From: Membranipora membranacea
Taxonomy: Eukaryota > Bryozoa > Gymnolaemata > Cheilostomatida > Membraniporidae
NCBI GenBank assembly: GCA_914767715.1
Contig: OU612075.1
Location: forward strand, 22,630,001-22,694,000
Direction: 5' to 3'
Length of the DNA: 64,000 bases
Shown: one piece after another, positions 24,817-36,700 of the stretch
Layout: each line of letters starts with the position of its first letter
Numbering within the stretch: the first letter of the stretch is position 1
Position numbers and translations under genes: made by a program
The notes under the pieces: model-generated
What the model was told of the DNA's origin: nothing
Seen by the model: only the letters and a program-made list of their open reading frames with translations
The model's database searches: none

Positions 24817-27337
24817 TTATTTTCTCCCTAAACTTCTGTCTACCTTACTTGTATTAGCCATGTGACATTGGCAAAAATAAACCGAGGTATTGTCCTGGTA
24901 ATGATGGATCTCGATTGGCTGTTTTTGGACAAGCCATGGTTATCTTCAGCTGATGTAGTCAATGAACATTCAGGCCTTGATCGAGAACTTACTGACGGGG
25001 TTAAGTTAGTTGCTTTATATTTTGAATATGAAAATTAAATTCTATTTCTTTTGGCTGCACCACCCTTTATAAATGGTGAAATTGGGTCAAATGTACCGTT
25101 CAAAGACTTAAAACCACCTGGTGAGGATCTGGTGCGCCACAGATGAGTGTTACTCACGGGAACTCATGAAGATTGTAGATCAGCCTAACAATCACCAGCT
25201 ATTTCTTTGTGTTAAAGAATATACTTTTGTACAACAATTATGATGTATTTCATGACAAGCTTTGGGACCTGTAGGGGCAAGCCAATAAACAAATCTGGAG
25301 GAACATGTTTCATACGGCTATACCTGACCAAGCTATGTCCATCCATCACTGAGACTCCAGACATTGATGAATATAATGAGAAGAGTAGAAGGTGATGGGC
25401 AAAATAGCCCAAAGTTTGTGAATGAAACGCCCTGCTGATTAGCATGTGTTGAATGTGTTGAGATTGCAGACTGCGTTTTTCACATAGTTTGTTTATTTAT
25501 TTATTATTAACTTTATTACTGATCAATGTACGGTGAGGCACCCATGAGACCAAGCTCACAGTATAATAAAGGAAAAATCATATGTGCTCAGTCATAAATT
25601 GAAAACATTTAACTAAGATATGCAAAAAACAACGACTTGCTTTTGAGAGCAGTGCGCGAGTGCTTTATGTAGGTATTAGAGTCTTTCGCAATGTCGGTTA
25701 GAGGTCTGGAGATTTGGAATGAGACTGTGTTCTTCCCTTTATCATAAATGAGAAAAGTAACTGTAGTTATCATTAGCTGAGCTTGTCAGTAGATAAACAC
25801 TTTTCATATTGACTAATTTTATCTTAGACTTGATGTGCTGTCCACGCAAGCATGCAATGAAAGCAACGGGATAGCTCTGCTCTCTTTTCTCTTGAAAATA
25901 CTAGTAGTTTGAAGTTATTGCCCCAAATTAAATGACGGCTTCTTAGTATCGATAAACCCTTTTCAGGGAGGACCGTAGACTTAATAATATGGGGAGGACA
26001 CTGTGTCAGGGAGTTCAACAAGAGATTGACCAGAAACCAACTTTTTATCTATAGACATTGGTAATACTTCTTTTTTTAGCCTATGATATTGATATCACTT
26101 TCTTGTCTATTGTTGTAATGATTCCAAAATGGGAAAAACATAGTGATGTGGAAGGCTAATTGTGCGTGAAACCAGGGATGGTGGGGAAACATGTGTTTTA
26201 GTGCAAACCTATGCCTATTTGTGTCCACTGATCTGGTGTCGCACGCAAAATGGCTGCTCCTATGTCAAGCAGGGAGTTTGGGATGTGTCCTGTATCAAAC
26301 CCCTGGACCAAGCATGACCCATTCTACCTGTAATTACATTTGCATCCCTTCTCCAATTGCTGATGACTTATCAGTAAGTAGACTGGGAGTGACCTGGAAA
26401 GCAGGTAGCGGGATCAAACTTGATCTACGTTGCTCCAAGGAGTTTCAGACTCCCCGAGTGATATTCATGAAGTGTAATTGTCCTCTCAATGTAGAGATAT
26501 ATCTGTGGTTTTTGTTATAACTCAATGGAAAGTTCATTGAAAATGTCTGGTAGAGGTAAGTCACAGACAACTTTGCACCAATTTCTGTCACACAAGGGCT
26601 GTTAGCAGAATTGTAATACATTACAAAGATACACTTTGCATAGGAAACTCTAACTAAATGAATATTATATTGATGCTATCATCTCCCACTGCTCTGCGTT
26701 AAGGTATAGTAACGCCTAAAAAAAAGTTGTCCAAATTAGTTGATTTTGGCATATATGGAAGACCATCTAGGTAGGAGTATATTTCTATGAGAGTCGAGGA
26801 CGTAACGCCTTTTGACGTCGCGTCATGACTGCACGAAAATCACGTATTTTGCTGGAAAGGGAACTTTCAGGCAGCTGTAGCATAGAGATGGAATTGGTTT
26901 TCTTCTTGATTTTTGAATAACGGTCTATAAAGAAGGTGAAGTTGAATTATTTATCATCAATCATATTCCTTCAATTTGGCTCCTGAGTGCTTTTTTGTGC
27001 ACGAAGAAGTAACGCATAATTATGTGCCAGACATGAGGTTTCTTTTTGGTGTCCTCACAGCTGAATTTATATATATATATATGGAAAAAAGTTTGCAAAC
27101 TCTGTGGACTGGAAATAAACTAGGAATTCACCCATGATAACATCATTAAAATCCTAATGGAGGGTTTTTTCAATCTGATATTCAAGCCATGAAGTAACCT
27201 GCCACATTGATGGCTATTTTGCATTGACTTGTCTTCAGCACAATTATCATCGTCATCTGTCTTTAACATTGAATTCCATATCTGGAATAGCATCATTAGC
27301 TTTCTTTTGCAAAACAAAGGGCTTGCAAAAATAGCCA

Positions 27338-27453
27338 GTCCCTAGTAGCAATCTAGAAATGCCCTAATCATCGACACTGTAGGGGTATAATTACTGTTTG
27401 CAACATTGTAAACAAGACAATTTCTCAGGCTAATTATTCATGCTACTAGGGAC
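27338..27453. mobile_element. MITE-like element, 13-bp perfect terminal inverted repeats
   Basis: GTCCCTAGTAGCA at 27338-27350 is the exact reverse complement of 27441-27453. The 116-base interior has no coding capacity. A related end lies in a DNAH2 intron at 17925-17953, which shows that the sequence is dispersed. The superfamily is unknown. Confidence 0.65.
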
Positions 27454-27862
27454 AGCCAATCAGATAACAGTCAGATGGGTCCCTGTGTTTAGTGTCCTAA
27501 CCGTATAACGCTATGATACTATTTCCATTCTAAGAGAAGAATCTAATTCAGTGGTCTTTAATAAGAAGGCTTTCACCTCTCCTGCTCAACGCCAGAAGTA
27601 ATTGAAAGCTATAACTACCACTACTCTCTTTTTATATCCAGAGCGTTAAAATCTCATCATATGCGCCCGAAAAGAATGATAGGTTTAGAGGTAAACACAT
27701 GTTTTGTTTTCCAATTTCACAACAGTTGTATTCAAACTACCTTGGCACATCATCAGCAAAGGAAAACCAGGCTGTGTTGGGTTTTAAACAAATAGCTCAG
27801 CATAATGAGAGGTAAAATAGTTTTAATTTTGCCTAAATAAACAGTCTATGGTCGGTGAGTGT

Positions 27863-30202
27863 TCATTCATCATCCTCGTCCTCCTCGACTGGTTTTCTCC
27901 ATGGATTTCCCTTCTCATAATATACACGCTGTCTGGCTACTTGTTTATCACTCCAATAAGCTGGGTTCTGTAGCAAGTCGAAACATCCAACTCTCTCCAT
28001 CTACAAAATATTACAACATAATATTATAATTCTCTCCATCTATACAATGTAACATAATAACTCTCGCCTTCTACAAAACATAACGACAGACAGACAAGAT
28101 ATGATTGTGAGCTTGTAACATTCACATTCATACATGTACATTATAGGTAATCTTCTTACACATAAAGGTAAGTATCACTTTCCAAAAGAGGGATCACAGC
28201 TGTAGCCATTGATAATTCCATATGTCAACTGCTTGTACACATTATATGTGTTTTTGAAGATTAATATTATAGTCTTCACGATGATCTTACATATACGACG
28301 GTGAGAGCGAAGGCAAGTAGAGATCCACCCAGGGCCATGTTTGCTTTATTACTATAGGCTTTATATCCAGCCTCCCATGATCCTTCTGGTTTGGGTAAAA
28401 AGTCCATCAAGGTTTTATTTTGAATTTCTCGCTCTTTCTTAGACAGCCAGTTTCCACCACTTCCAGCTCGCTTCTGCTGGCATCCTGATAGAAAAGATAC
28501 GGTTCAATACAGTGTGATACATTTACCAAACACTGAGCAGTCCACTTGTACATACAATGGACTTAACAACATGACGATATAAATGGTAAAACATAAAGGT
28601 ATAAAGGTGATAAGGTAAAGGAATAAAGGTGCATATACAATGTATTTAATATATTGATACACTACTACTTGGTGAGCAGCTTATACTACCAAACACAAAC
28701 TCATAACCATTTCACTCTCCATAATCAGTCTAACTACTCAATATTGACACCCAACCGAATTAAAGTGCTAACAAACAAAGTTATTCCCAAAATAGCTAAA
28801 CTCTAGCTGTTATTTTCTCTTCTATGGAATGAAATTTATGTGATGTTGAGAACGACTACATGTACTGTGTAATGTTGAAAACTCTCATTATGTTCGTTTG
28901 GCTATGAAGCTAATATTGTAATGATCTACCAGTTTAAGGATTTTTTTGGAGAAGACTTAGTTGTGACAAAAGTGGTAGACCTAAGAAATGATATACACTC
29001 TGACCATAAGCTAACTTATTAAACCATTTAGTTGTAGCTCGTAAGCATGTAGCATCGTTATCCCAAAGTTAGGTGAAGGGTGGTGCGTGGTACTAGCTTG
29101 AAGGCTCTATAAATAAGACATTGACCTTTTTATGTTTAGATACTGGCTACTACTTTCTCATCCTGGTTCTATGGTAATTCTGATAGCATTAGTGTGTGGT
29201 GGGACCTAACCTCAATATATTTACAGTAACTAACTGTCTGCCTCTGACAAATCAATCAACTGTGGGTTAACTAGTGAATCCATGACTCTCACTGTCCTGT
29301 GGCATCCTGAACCTGATACGGAATACGGACAAACAGAGTGCCATACCTATAAACTGGTCCTAAGCCTTCAACAATATGACGCAGTGACCCCGTCGGCAAG
29401 TTCTGAGTACGAAACTGATCATCTCCTGGCATTATGATAACTATGACTAGGCTATCGTATTATAGAATAATACGATAGCCTATTGGTCATTGGCAACTGG
29501 TATTACGAGTATATATACTTTCCTCATGATTAACCAGTCTCACAAACATTGCTTGCTGGGGGAATTGATCATTCATGGCCATGCACGGGGCTTGGCCTAC
29601 TAGTACACGCGTATATGATAGTTTAGCATAGAAAGACTAGAGACATGTAGGTGTTATACAGTATATATAGATGTAGGTTTTATGCTTAGGCTCTAGGCGG
29701 TTAGGATTAATGGGGAAGTAAGTGAGTAACAATCAATCATCAATGATGATTGGCTTACACCAACCAGTCCAAGGAGTAGGAGCAACACACTACTACACAC
29801 AGTACAGTTTCAGTAAGTAACAATTATTATTTATTTATTTGTTTAATAAACTAAAGAGGTTTTCTAGAAAGTTTGCAGATAACAGACACAGACAGAGTAG
29901 TAGTTAAAAAGTAACTTGTTGACCTTATACATGACATGACTGAACAAAAGCCTATCTATCACCTAAACATAAGAGTTTCTTTATATCTATTCATGTTATA
30001 TATATACGTATATATATATATGATATATATATATAAATTAATTAAATATATAATTTATTTACCAAAGAAAAGTAAAGCCTCCCTGAGAAAACATGTTAAG
30101 CACATAATGGTGACATTTTGGATAAATCTACAATAATCATTGGATTTTATACTCACTTGCTACTGCTCTCACACCAGAGAGTACTGTTGAAACCCTCTGC
30201 AT
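27863..30202 (-). CDS. Small single-span protein, probably mitochondrial inner membrane (125 aa)
   Basis: Three exons: 30202-30157, 28484-28291, 28000-27863 (378 nt, phases close). The start MQRVSTVLSGVRAVARCQQK is Arg-rich, free of acidic residues and amphipathic, like a mitochondrial targeting peptide. A block MDFLPKPEGSWEAGYKAYSN precedes one hydrophobic span (about residues 62-80). The PxPEGSW motif before a single span recalls the short insect family named deltamethrin resistance protein prag01 (Deltameth_res); that link is from memory and weak. The tail is charged and ends EEDEDDE. Small respiratory-complex accessory subunits share this design. The gene is head to head with the receptor gene at 30766. 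Intron 1 (28485-30156) carries a strong hairpin and no other gene. Confidence 0.8.
29443..29490. repeat. Strong inverted repeat in intron 1 of the small mitochondrial-type gene
   Basis: The arms 29448-29463 and 29467-29482 (taggctatcgtattat and its exact complement) are separated by three bases. The outer flanks atgac/gtcat extend the stem after a short mismatch. This is a perfect 16-bp stem-loop. Confidence 0.8.
30000..30052. repeat. TA-rich microsatellite
   Basis: Mostly (TA)n with interruptions and ttaattaa at the end. Similar tracts occur at about 3958-3990, 27067-27082, 50452-50474, 52022-52046, 55960-55981 and 57157-57182. Confidence 0.8.
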
Positions 30203-30765
30203 GGTGAATTGATAATTTTAATGTCAGCCTTCACAACACAAGCTGCAAATATCCAACCGGTGTTTGATTGGGAAAACTCTAATAGGGAGATAATTGCTGT
30301 ATCCTGTACACTGCGCATGCCCCATCTGAAATAGACTATCCTTTCTATCAATTAGATTTACGGTTTTATTTTAAGTTGTCCTCTCTTGTTTTATAGGCGG
30401 GGTTTAAGAGATATCAGTGTAAACACAAGCACATGGTTTCTAATGACACTCAGTGAATAGCTTACATTGTTGACTCATAGTTGCAGACATAGCAGGTCCT
30501 TGCAGTGCCCACCTCTTTTAGCATTTTCTACTAACAAATATTATTAGCTAGCTCAGTTGTTCCTTTTTTCCTCGTTGCATCTCAAATTTGTTGGATTTAG
30601 CTGCCATATGTTAGTCTTCAAAGGAATCAGGGCATAGTTGTAATCTTGGATTTTCTCAGTGATATAGATAGAGATATCTACCTATACCTCAGGAAATGTC
30701 TGCTTGGATTATTTAACTAAACTGGATATATTAAGCTGCAGCGGATTATGTTATACTGCGGACTT
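30203..30765. promoter_or_regulatory. Putative bidirectional promoter region
   Basis: The ATG codons of the minus-strand small gene (30202) and the plus-strand receptor (30766) are 563 bases apart and point away from each other. No TATA box is evident. The interval shows no coding sequence. Bidirectional use is inferred from geometry only. Confidence 0.45.
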
Positions 30766-33700
30766 ATGGAATCACATCGCCTCATCGCCGTTGCTGCTTC
30801 TCTTCTCCTCCTTCATTGTGGTATGTAGAGACAATCAATGTTGAATATTCTTCAGTTAGTTTACCTCCCCAGTAAGACAGGGTTGTTCCAAAAACGGCTT
30901 TACTTGATCTCACTGAATGGTTTTTCGTCATAGCACCGCTAGCCGGGGGGACTTTGTGCAAGGGATGGGTATGAAGCATACAAAAAACAAAGCATTTCGA
31001 ATTGAAAATATGGTAACATCAGGTAAATTTGTATTCGGGTATTTAGTACGTGACTTGGTTATTATAAAAGCCCTGTTGTTTCCACAAAGAGATTTTACCC
31101 ATTACGAAACTTGTACTTATTATTCTTACTTGTCATGTTTACAAGTTATCGTCTCAGAACACGTAATTACTCCATCTTATTTTCAAAGAAATGAGACGCT
31201 CTATCCATAATTATAATGTTTATAATTCTATCTTTCTCGCTTGATCTTTTAATTACACACTGTGAACACAGATTCCAACCTTCCTGCAACACAGTCAGAG
31301 TAATCAGAGCTCCGGACACTTAGAGACATCTGGTCTATACAGTGATCAGCTCAGACATGGGCTGGGAACCTTTTGTTCCCTTTATATCGTTTACATAGAA
31401 TTTTAAGGAGTCGTCAATAACTTAATCATGTCATTATGAGATAAATACCCAGTGTCAGTACACCAGATGTTATACAGGGAGACTACTGCTAGTTTATACA
31501 CAATACGATCATCAGGCTATATACAAGCTATAAAACTGATGCTGATCTTTACACATTTGGATTTGAATTCTCAGTACAATTATTGATAAGTAACTGTCAA
31601 TGATACAACAAAGGAAATATTGATAATCTCGTGTTGTTGCACCTGAGATGAAATCTGAATTTATTAATTCACTACAGACAGAGCCCGGGCCGATAGTCTG
31701 AGCCTCTGAGCCCCTGAGCCCCCCAGACTTTTGCCCCTCGCCCAACGCCCCTCCCACCCCCCCCTCCCCTGGCTGATAGTTGTGAGGGATTTGGTGTTTC
31801 CTTATTTCAAATTCTAGAAGATAGTTAGTAAAATAATGCTAATCTAATTATCTCATCAGGATGTCAAAACCGCAATGTGTGAAATAAATTATCACTGAAT
31901 TACACCTGAGGTTTATTTTGGAGTGAGATAAACATCAACAAGGTAATATTGTGTCTTAAGTTCATACAAGTTTATTTTATCTTATTTGGTGGTTCAAGCC
32001 CATAAATAACTTCGATAGGAGACAAAGTCAGCCCTAGCTTAGGTAATAATGCAGCCAGTTGTAGCACTATCAGAGACTATAGATATCTATAGTCTCTGGT
32101 GCTCTGCGTCTCCCAAACACCTGCCCTCTCATTTCTTAGCCAATCTAGTACGAGAAACGCTGAGGTTTCTTTTATTCATTTTGATTAGAAGAAAACAATT
32201 TCTGACTACAACAAAAGGCTTTTTAGTTATTCCTGCAGCACAAAGGCTGCTGTTAGATGAGATGTTCTGATATTACTACATGTTGTGCGCCGACGTTACT
32301 AGCTTTCATTGTAGGAGCTGAAATGTGAAACAGCAAATCTTAGATTTTAATCAGCTAAAATTATGACACATCTACTTCAAAAATAGTCAAAATATATTAA
32401 TTTTGTAAACCTACCAACTACAACTAACTCAGAGTCTAAACAACCGGGCACTTGTTAAGAGGTGTTGTTGATAATACTGCAGTGAAGTGTAGATAAGAGA
32501 ATATATAAACCCAGAGTAATCAGCCAGCTTTATTTGTTTGGTTTTCATAAAACTTATGTCTTAAAATCTGAGATCACACCAGAAAGTAAACATTCCCAAA
32601 GCCTGCGACATGGCGATATGACATCTTGCCAATAAATACCAGCTGGTAATTAACATATGCACCTAGCCCTGGAATAGTCCCTCTCTTTGGTAGGCGACTC
32701 AAACCTTCACCATTTTTACAACTATACACTTAGATCAGGGATTTTAGCTCCAACGCCTTGCTTGGATACATAACACACAATGATACATCAGACTTGAGAG
32801 TTGAGTTTTTTTTCTTATGGATATCATGTGGCCACAGCTCAGTTGATGATGAATGACTTGTCGGATGAAAATTATTAGGCAATGGTTACAGCATTCTTGA
32901 TTTCATCGATGCTCTATCCTAGGGTTGGTAGTGTTCAAGATGGATCACTAGGGCTGGCTAACAAGGAAATCAGCAAAGCCGCTCCATTATTATAAATGCA
33001 GTATACAGGGCCACACACTCAGTGGTACAGTGCACACTATACTTCACAGACGATATGTCACAACTATAGTTATAATTGCCTGACACTTCCATCAAAGTGT
33101 CTCTTTATTAATTCCTCACAAACAAATAACAGAAATAAGGATGTGTACAGGACTATGGGTGTCTGACAATTAGTGGGGGGACCACTGAATTCATACAATA
33201 GACCGTTAATCTTTGTGGCCTGCTGTATGTACAGGGGATTATCTAATTTGACACCAGTACAACAACAGAGACATCTCCAGAGATGTTACAATGTAACAGA
33301 GCCATTGATGGGGCTTCAGGCCTTTTAGTAGTTTGGGCGTTGACAGGCAGTGATAGGGATTATTATCCCTCAGGCCATATTCCTGTCTATCCTCTTCTCA
33401 CAGAAGACAACTGGTGGTTATGTTACAAGGTGTATCACTTTTTATAACTCATAGATTTTTATGTCCATCATCGGCCCAAACCATTCCATCCTGAGAAAAA
33501 GAAGGTATCTATATCTCATCTCTCCACGGACTCTGTGTATGTGTTCTCAAGGTTTCTAGGGATCTGATTGGCAGTCGTATTAAATGTAAAACTTTAGGTA
33601 GGCCATGCGAACATAATACATCTCAATATCTGTCTGAACACATATAACATTAACTCTGACAAAGGAACATGATTATTGGATGCAATTGAACAATCATAAA

Positions 33701-36700
33701 AATATATATGTCAGCAAAGCATCTAGTAAAAATCCGATTGGAATTACAATCTGCAATATTCACATGAGTAGCAGACAAAGAAGTTGGATAAAAACAAAAG
33801 CTGCGATAATGCGCTCATATAAAAAGGAAACGTATTTTTGTTTGTATGAGTTTATGTGATCGATTGATTGTGACACTTAAACATGGCCATGCTGTTAGTA
33901 AAGTCGCTTTTTGTCATCGGGGCTCAAAGCCGAAGTCCGGCAGTCTTGTAGTCTCTCAATACCAATAATGCGCTCTCAATTCCGCATGAATTAGCAGTGT
34001 GAAAGTGCTGTGTAATTAGATTTCTATGAGATTGAATCAACCAAATGGTAATTTTAAAATCGGGTTAATTGAGATGCAGTCTAAATTAGGGTGATTATTG
34101 GTGTTTGGCTTTAGCATGTACACTGTGAGCGTTTTACTATGAGTAGAGTAGAGAAGTGTTATTCAGGTTCTCTCAGTCCCTTAGTTTGATCGGCTGACGG
34201 ATGGCTGATGTAGGCTGACGGATGGCACATGTTGCACTTATGAACTGAATGATCTGTACCCACTTAATAACATAAGATTACAGATATCAACCCTGTAATT
34301 TAACCATCGAAATCTTGTTATCCTCTCGTGGGGAGATAATTGTTTTATGACTGTAAGAATTGCCAGAATTCTATTATCGTGAGATGAGTGGTATCCAGCT
34401 TCATTGTCCCCCTATCAGTTCCTCAGACATCATAGGTAGAAGAAAGATGACAATTATAACAACGGCCAAATTGATCATCTTTTGTGACTTGTGACTATAA
34501 AACATAAATAAGTGATATGTTTATGACGCATCACTGTTATGTTAGTGATTCTCTAAATAGAAAAGGGAAAATGTTAAGCTGTGCTTGTTTGGAGCTTGTA
34601 TGAGTTTGACTAGCTATGAAGTTGTAGGGTAGGGAAAGGGGATCCTTCTTTTATATGTGTTTGTTCAGAAGAAGGAATGGAGCTGAAGTTCAATTTATTC
34701 TTCTTTGTTTCATCAGTGATAAGACCTCCCATTTTAATCAACCTTTTTTTAATCATGTCTCCTCTTATTTTAGGTGTGATCGCTGCTGCTCACACGGTCG
34801 GTGGTCCATCAGTCTATGTTATACTAAGTGATCAGCTGCCGATACACTACAGACTGGACAGTGTTATACCAGGAGCTTATATAAGTGTATATAAACAAGG
34901 ATCTGACACTGAGCTGGATAGACAGACCGTACAAGGAGTAGTAACGGGTAAGGAAGGAGTGACTACTCTGAACATGTGTGTTAGCCTATCTGGAGCATCT
35001 GGCAGGTCTAACCTAGCTGTCCTACCCCACTGGCCATACTAAACGTGCCCCAATCCCGTGAAAAATACGCATATGCATGTGTAGCCACAGCTATCAGCGG
35101 TTGTATAATTACAGACTAAATGTGTTAGGTTCAGTTCTGTTATCAGTAACCATAACTTTGTGTAATGCTATTTTAAAGTTGTCAGGATGACACTTGGAGA
35201 CATGTGTCCTGGTGATAGATAGTCTATTAATTACTCTCAAAAATAGTCACATCTCATTGTTAGTCCCACTATTATGGCAACAAGCAAAGGGTTCTTTTGT
35301 TTATGGATAAACCAACGAAAAAGGAGTTAGTCATTAGATTCACAGTTGGGTCATTAAGGACTTTCGGGTTTGAATTCACCTACAAGATCATAGATATCCT
35401 TCGCACGTCTCGATGTAACAAACTTTCCACATAGATGGTCCTACAGTCTTGACAGTCCAAGCAAGAAGAAGTTATTTGATTGAAATTGGCAAACTCAATA
35501 AAGTGCCCATTCTATTTTACACTCTTCAAATTGAAAGAGTTTCAAGCCAAGCTGCAAATACAAACAAGAGCTATTAGGGGGGAAGTGTTAAATATCTGTG
35601 AATTAATTTATCCAAACTAGGGTTTTAGTAGTGATTAACTCATAAGTCATCGGAAAGCCTGAAAGAGATGCTTTGAGTTGGCCGAGTGCAGTTATGTTAT
35701 TATTAGCTGATATGTCGCTAAGCTGTTCCTAAGTACTTAATACTGCTCGGAGCAGCATAGACTCTTTCATTCTCTGTAGTCCTCTAATCAGTAGTCTTCA
35801 AAAGTGGCTTATTCACAAGTCAATATTACCACTTGAAAAATGAAGCAGCCTTACATGCGCCCTCTAATGATCTTTGATCGATGATAAACCCACTAAGGTA
35901 CATATGTGGCCGAGATGTACAAACAGTCTGCCTAGGAATGTCCTGTCTTCTCTCACAGCTACTGCTGAACGTTCATAGAAAGCCATCCCACCCATAGAAC
36001 ATGGTACTCTTAAAGATTTTAAATTGTACTCTTTGTATGAGTGCAGTCTCATGCTTATTGAAACAAATTGACGCCGTTACCGATACAGAAATGTTTTGGA
36101 TAGATGTACAGTGTATGTGCTCTATATTTTACAGGTGTAGTTGAGTTTCCTTGCGGAGTTGTGATCACCGCCGGATATTTTGAAGCTCGTCTCTATGATC
36201 CTTCTGGTTCTGTGTTAGCCACGTCTATTCTGATAGAAGCACTGTGGCCCAAGTTTAACCTAACTCTACCTGCCACTCATATAGCCCAACAAGACACGCA
36301 TCCAGACCTTCTTACTAGATACATCGATACAAGAATTACCTGCAAGGTGCCAGATGCTATCAGTCCGTTTTCATTAGATGTAAGTATATAGCATACTTTG
36401 AAATCTTTGATAACATAAGATAAGTGCTCAGTCACAGCCGACTGTGATGTTACAGTATATGTAACTATAAGGGGCTTGTTTCTTTGTTAGTATCATCAGT
36501 ACATTTTCTATCCTGCACTTACCTCAGTCATGGCTGAGACCATAATATGTAAACATTTAACTTAATAGATACCACTACCCGCTAGGTGTCTGATCCCAGG
36601 ATTATCATGCAACGGTGTGATATTACGGATTAGTCCTAATGGAATTTTATTAGAATTAAATTTATGGGTATTTTAGTGAACTTAATAGCCCTCACAATGT

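Larger units (their letters stand above)
24542..27862. other. Intergenic region between UNC50 and the small mitochondrial-type gene
   Basis: Holds the UNC50 3' UTR with an AATAAA at 24811, a (TA) tract near 27067, a B-box-like string near 26408 that may be SINE debris, and a MITE-like element at 27338-27453. No supported coding sequence; the 109-codon open frame at 26191-26520 has no recognisable features. The two genes are convergent, so this is where both transcripts end. Confidence 0.6.

Noticed and set aside
26191-26520. 109-codon open frame in the intergenic region
   Set aside because: No recognisable domain or splice context; part overlaps a B-box-like SINE remnant.
34677-35042. 121-codon frame as a separate secreted protein
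   Set aside because: The coding part starts at an acceptor at 34773 and joins in phase to the signal-peptide exon at 30766; the upstream part is intron.
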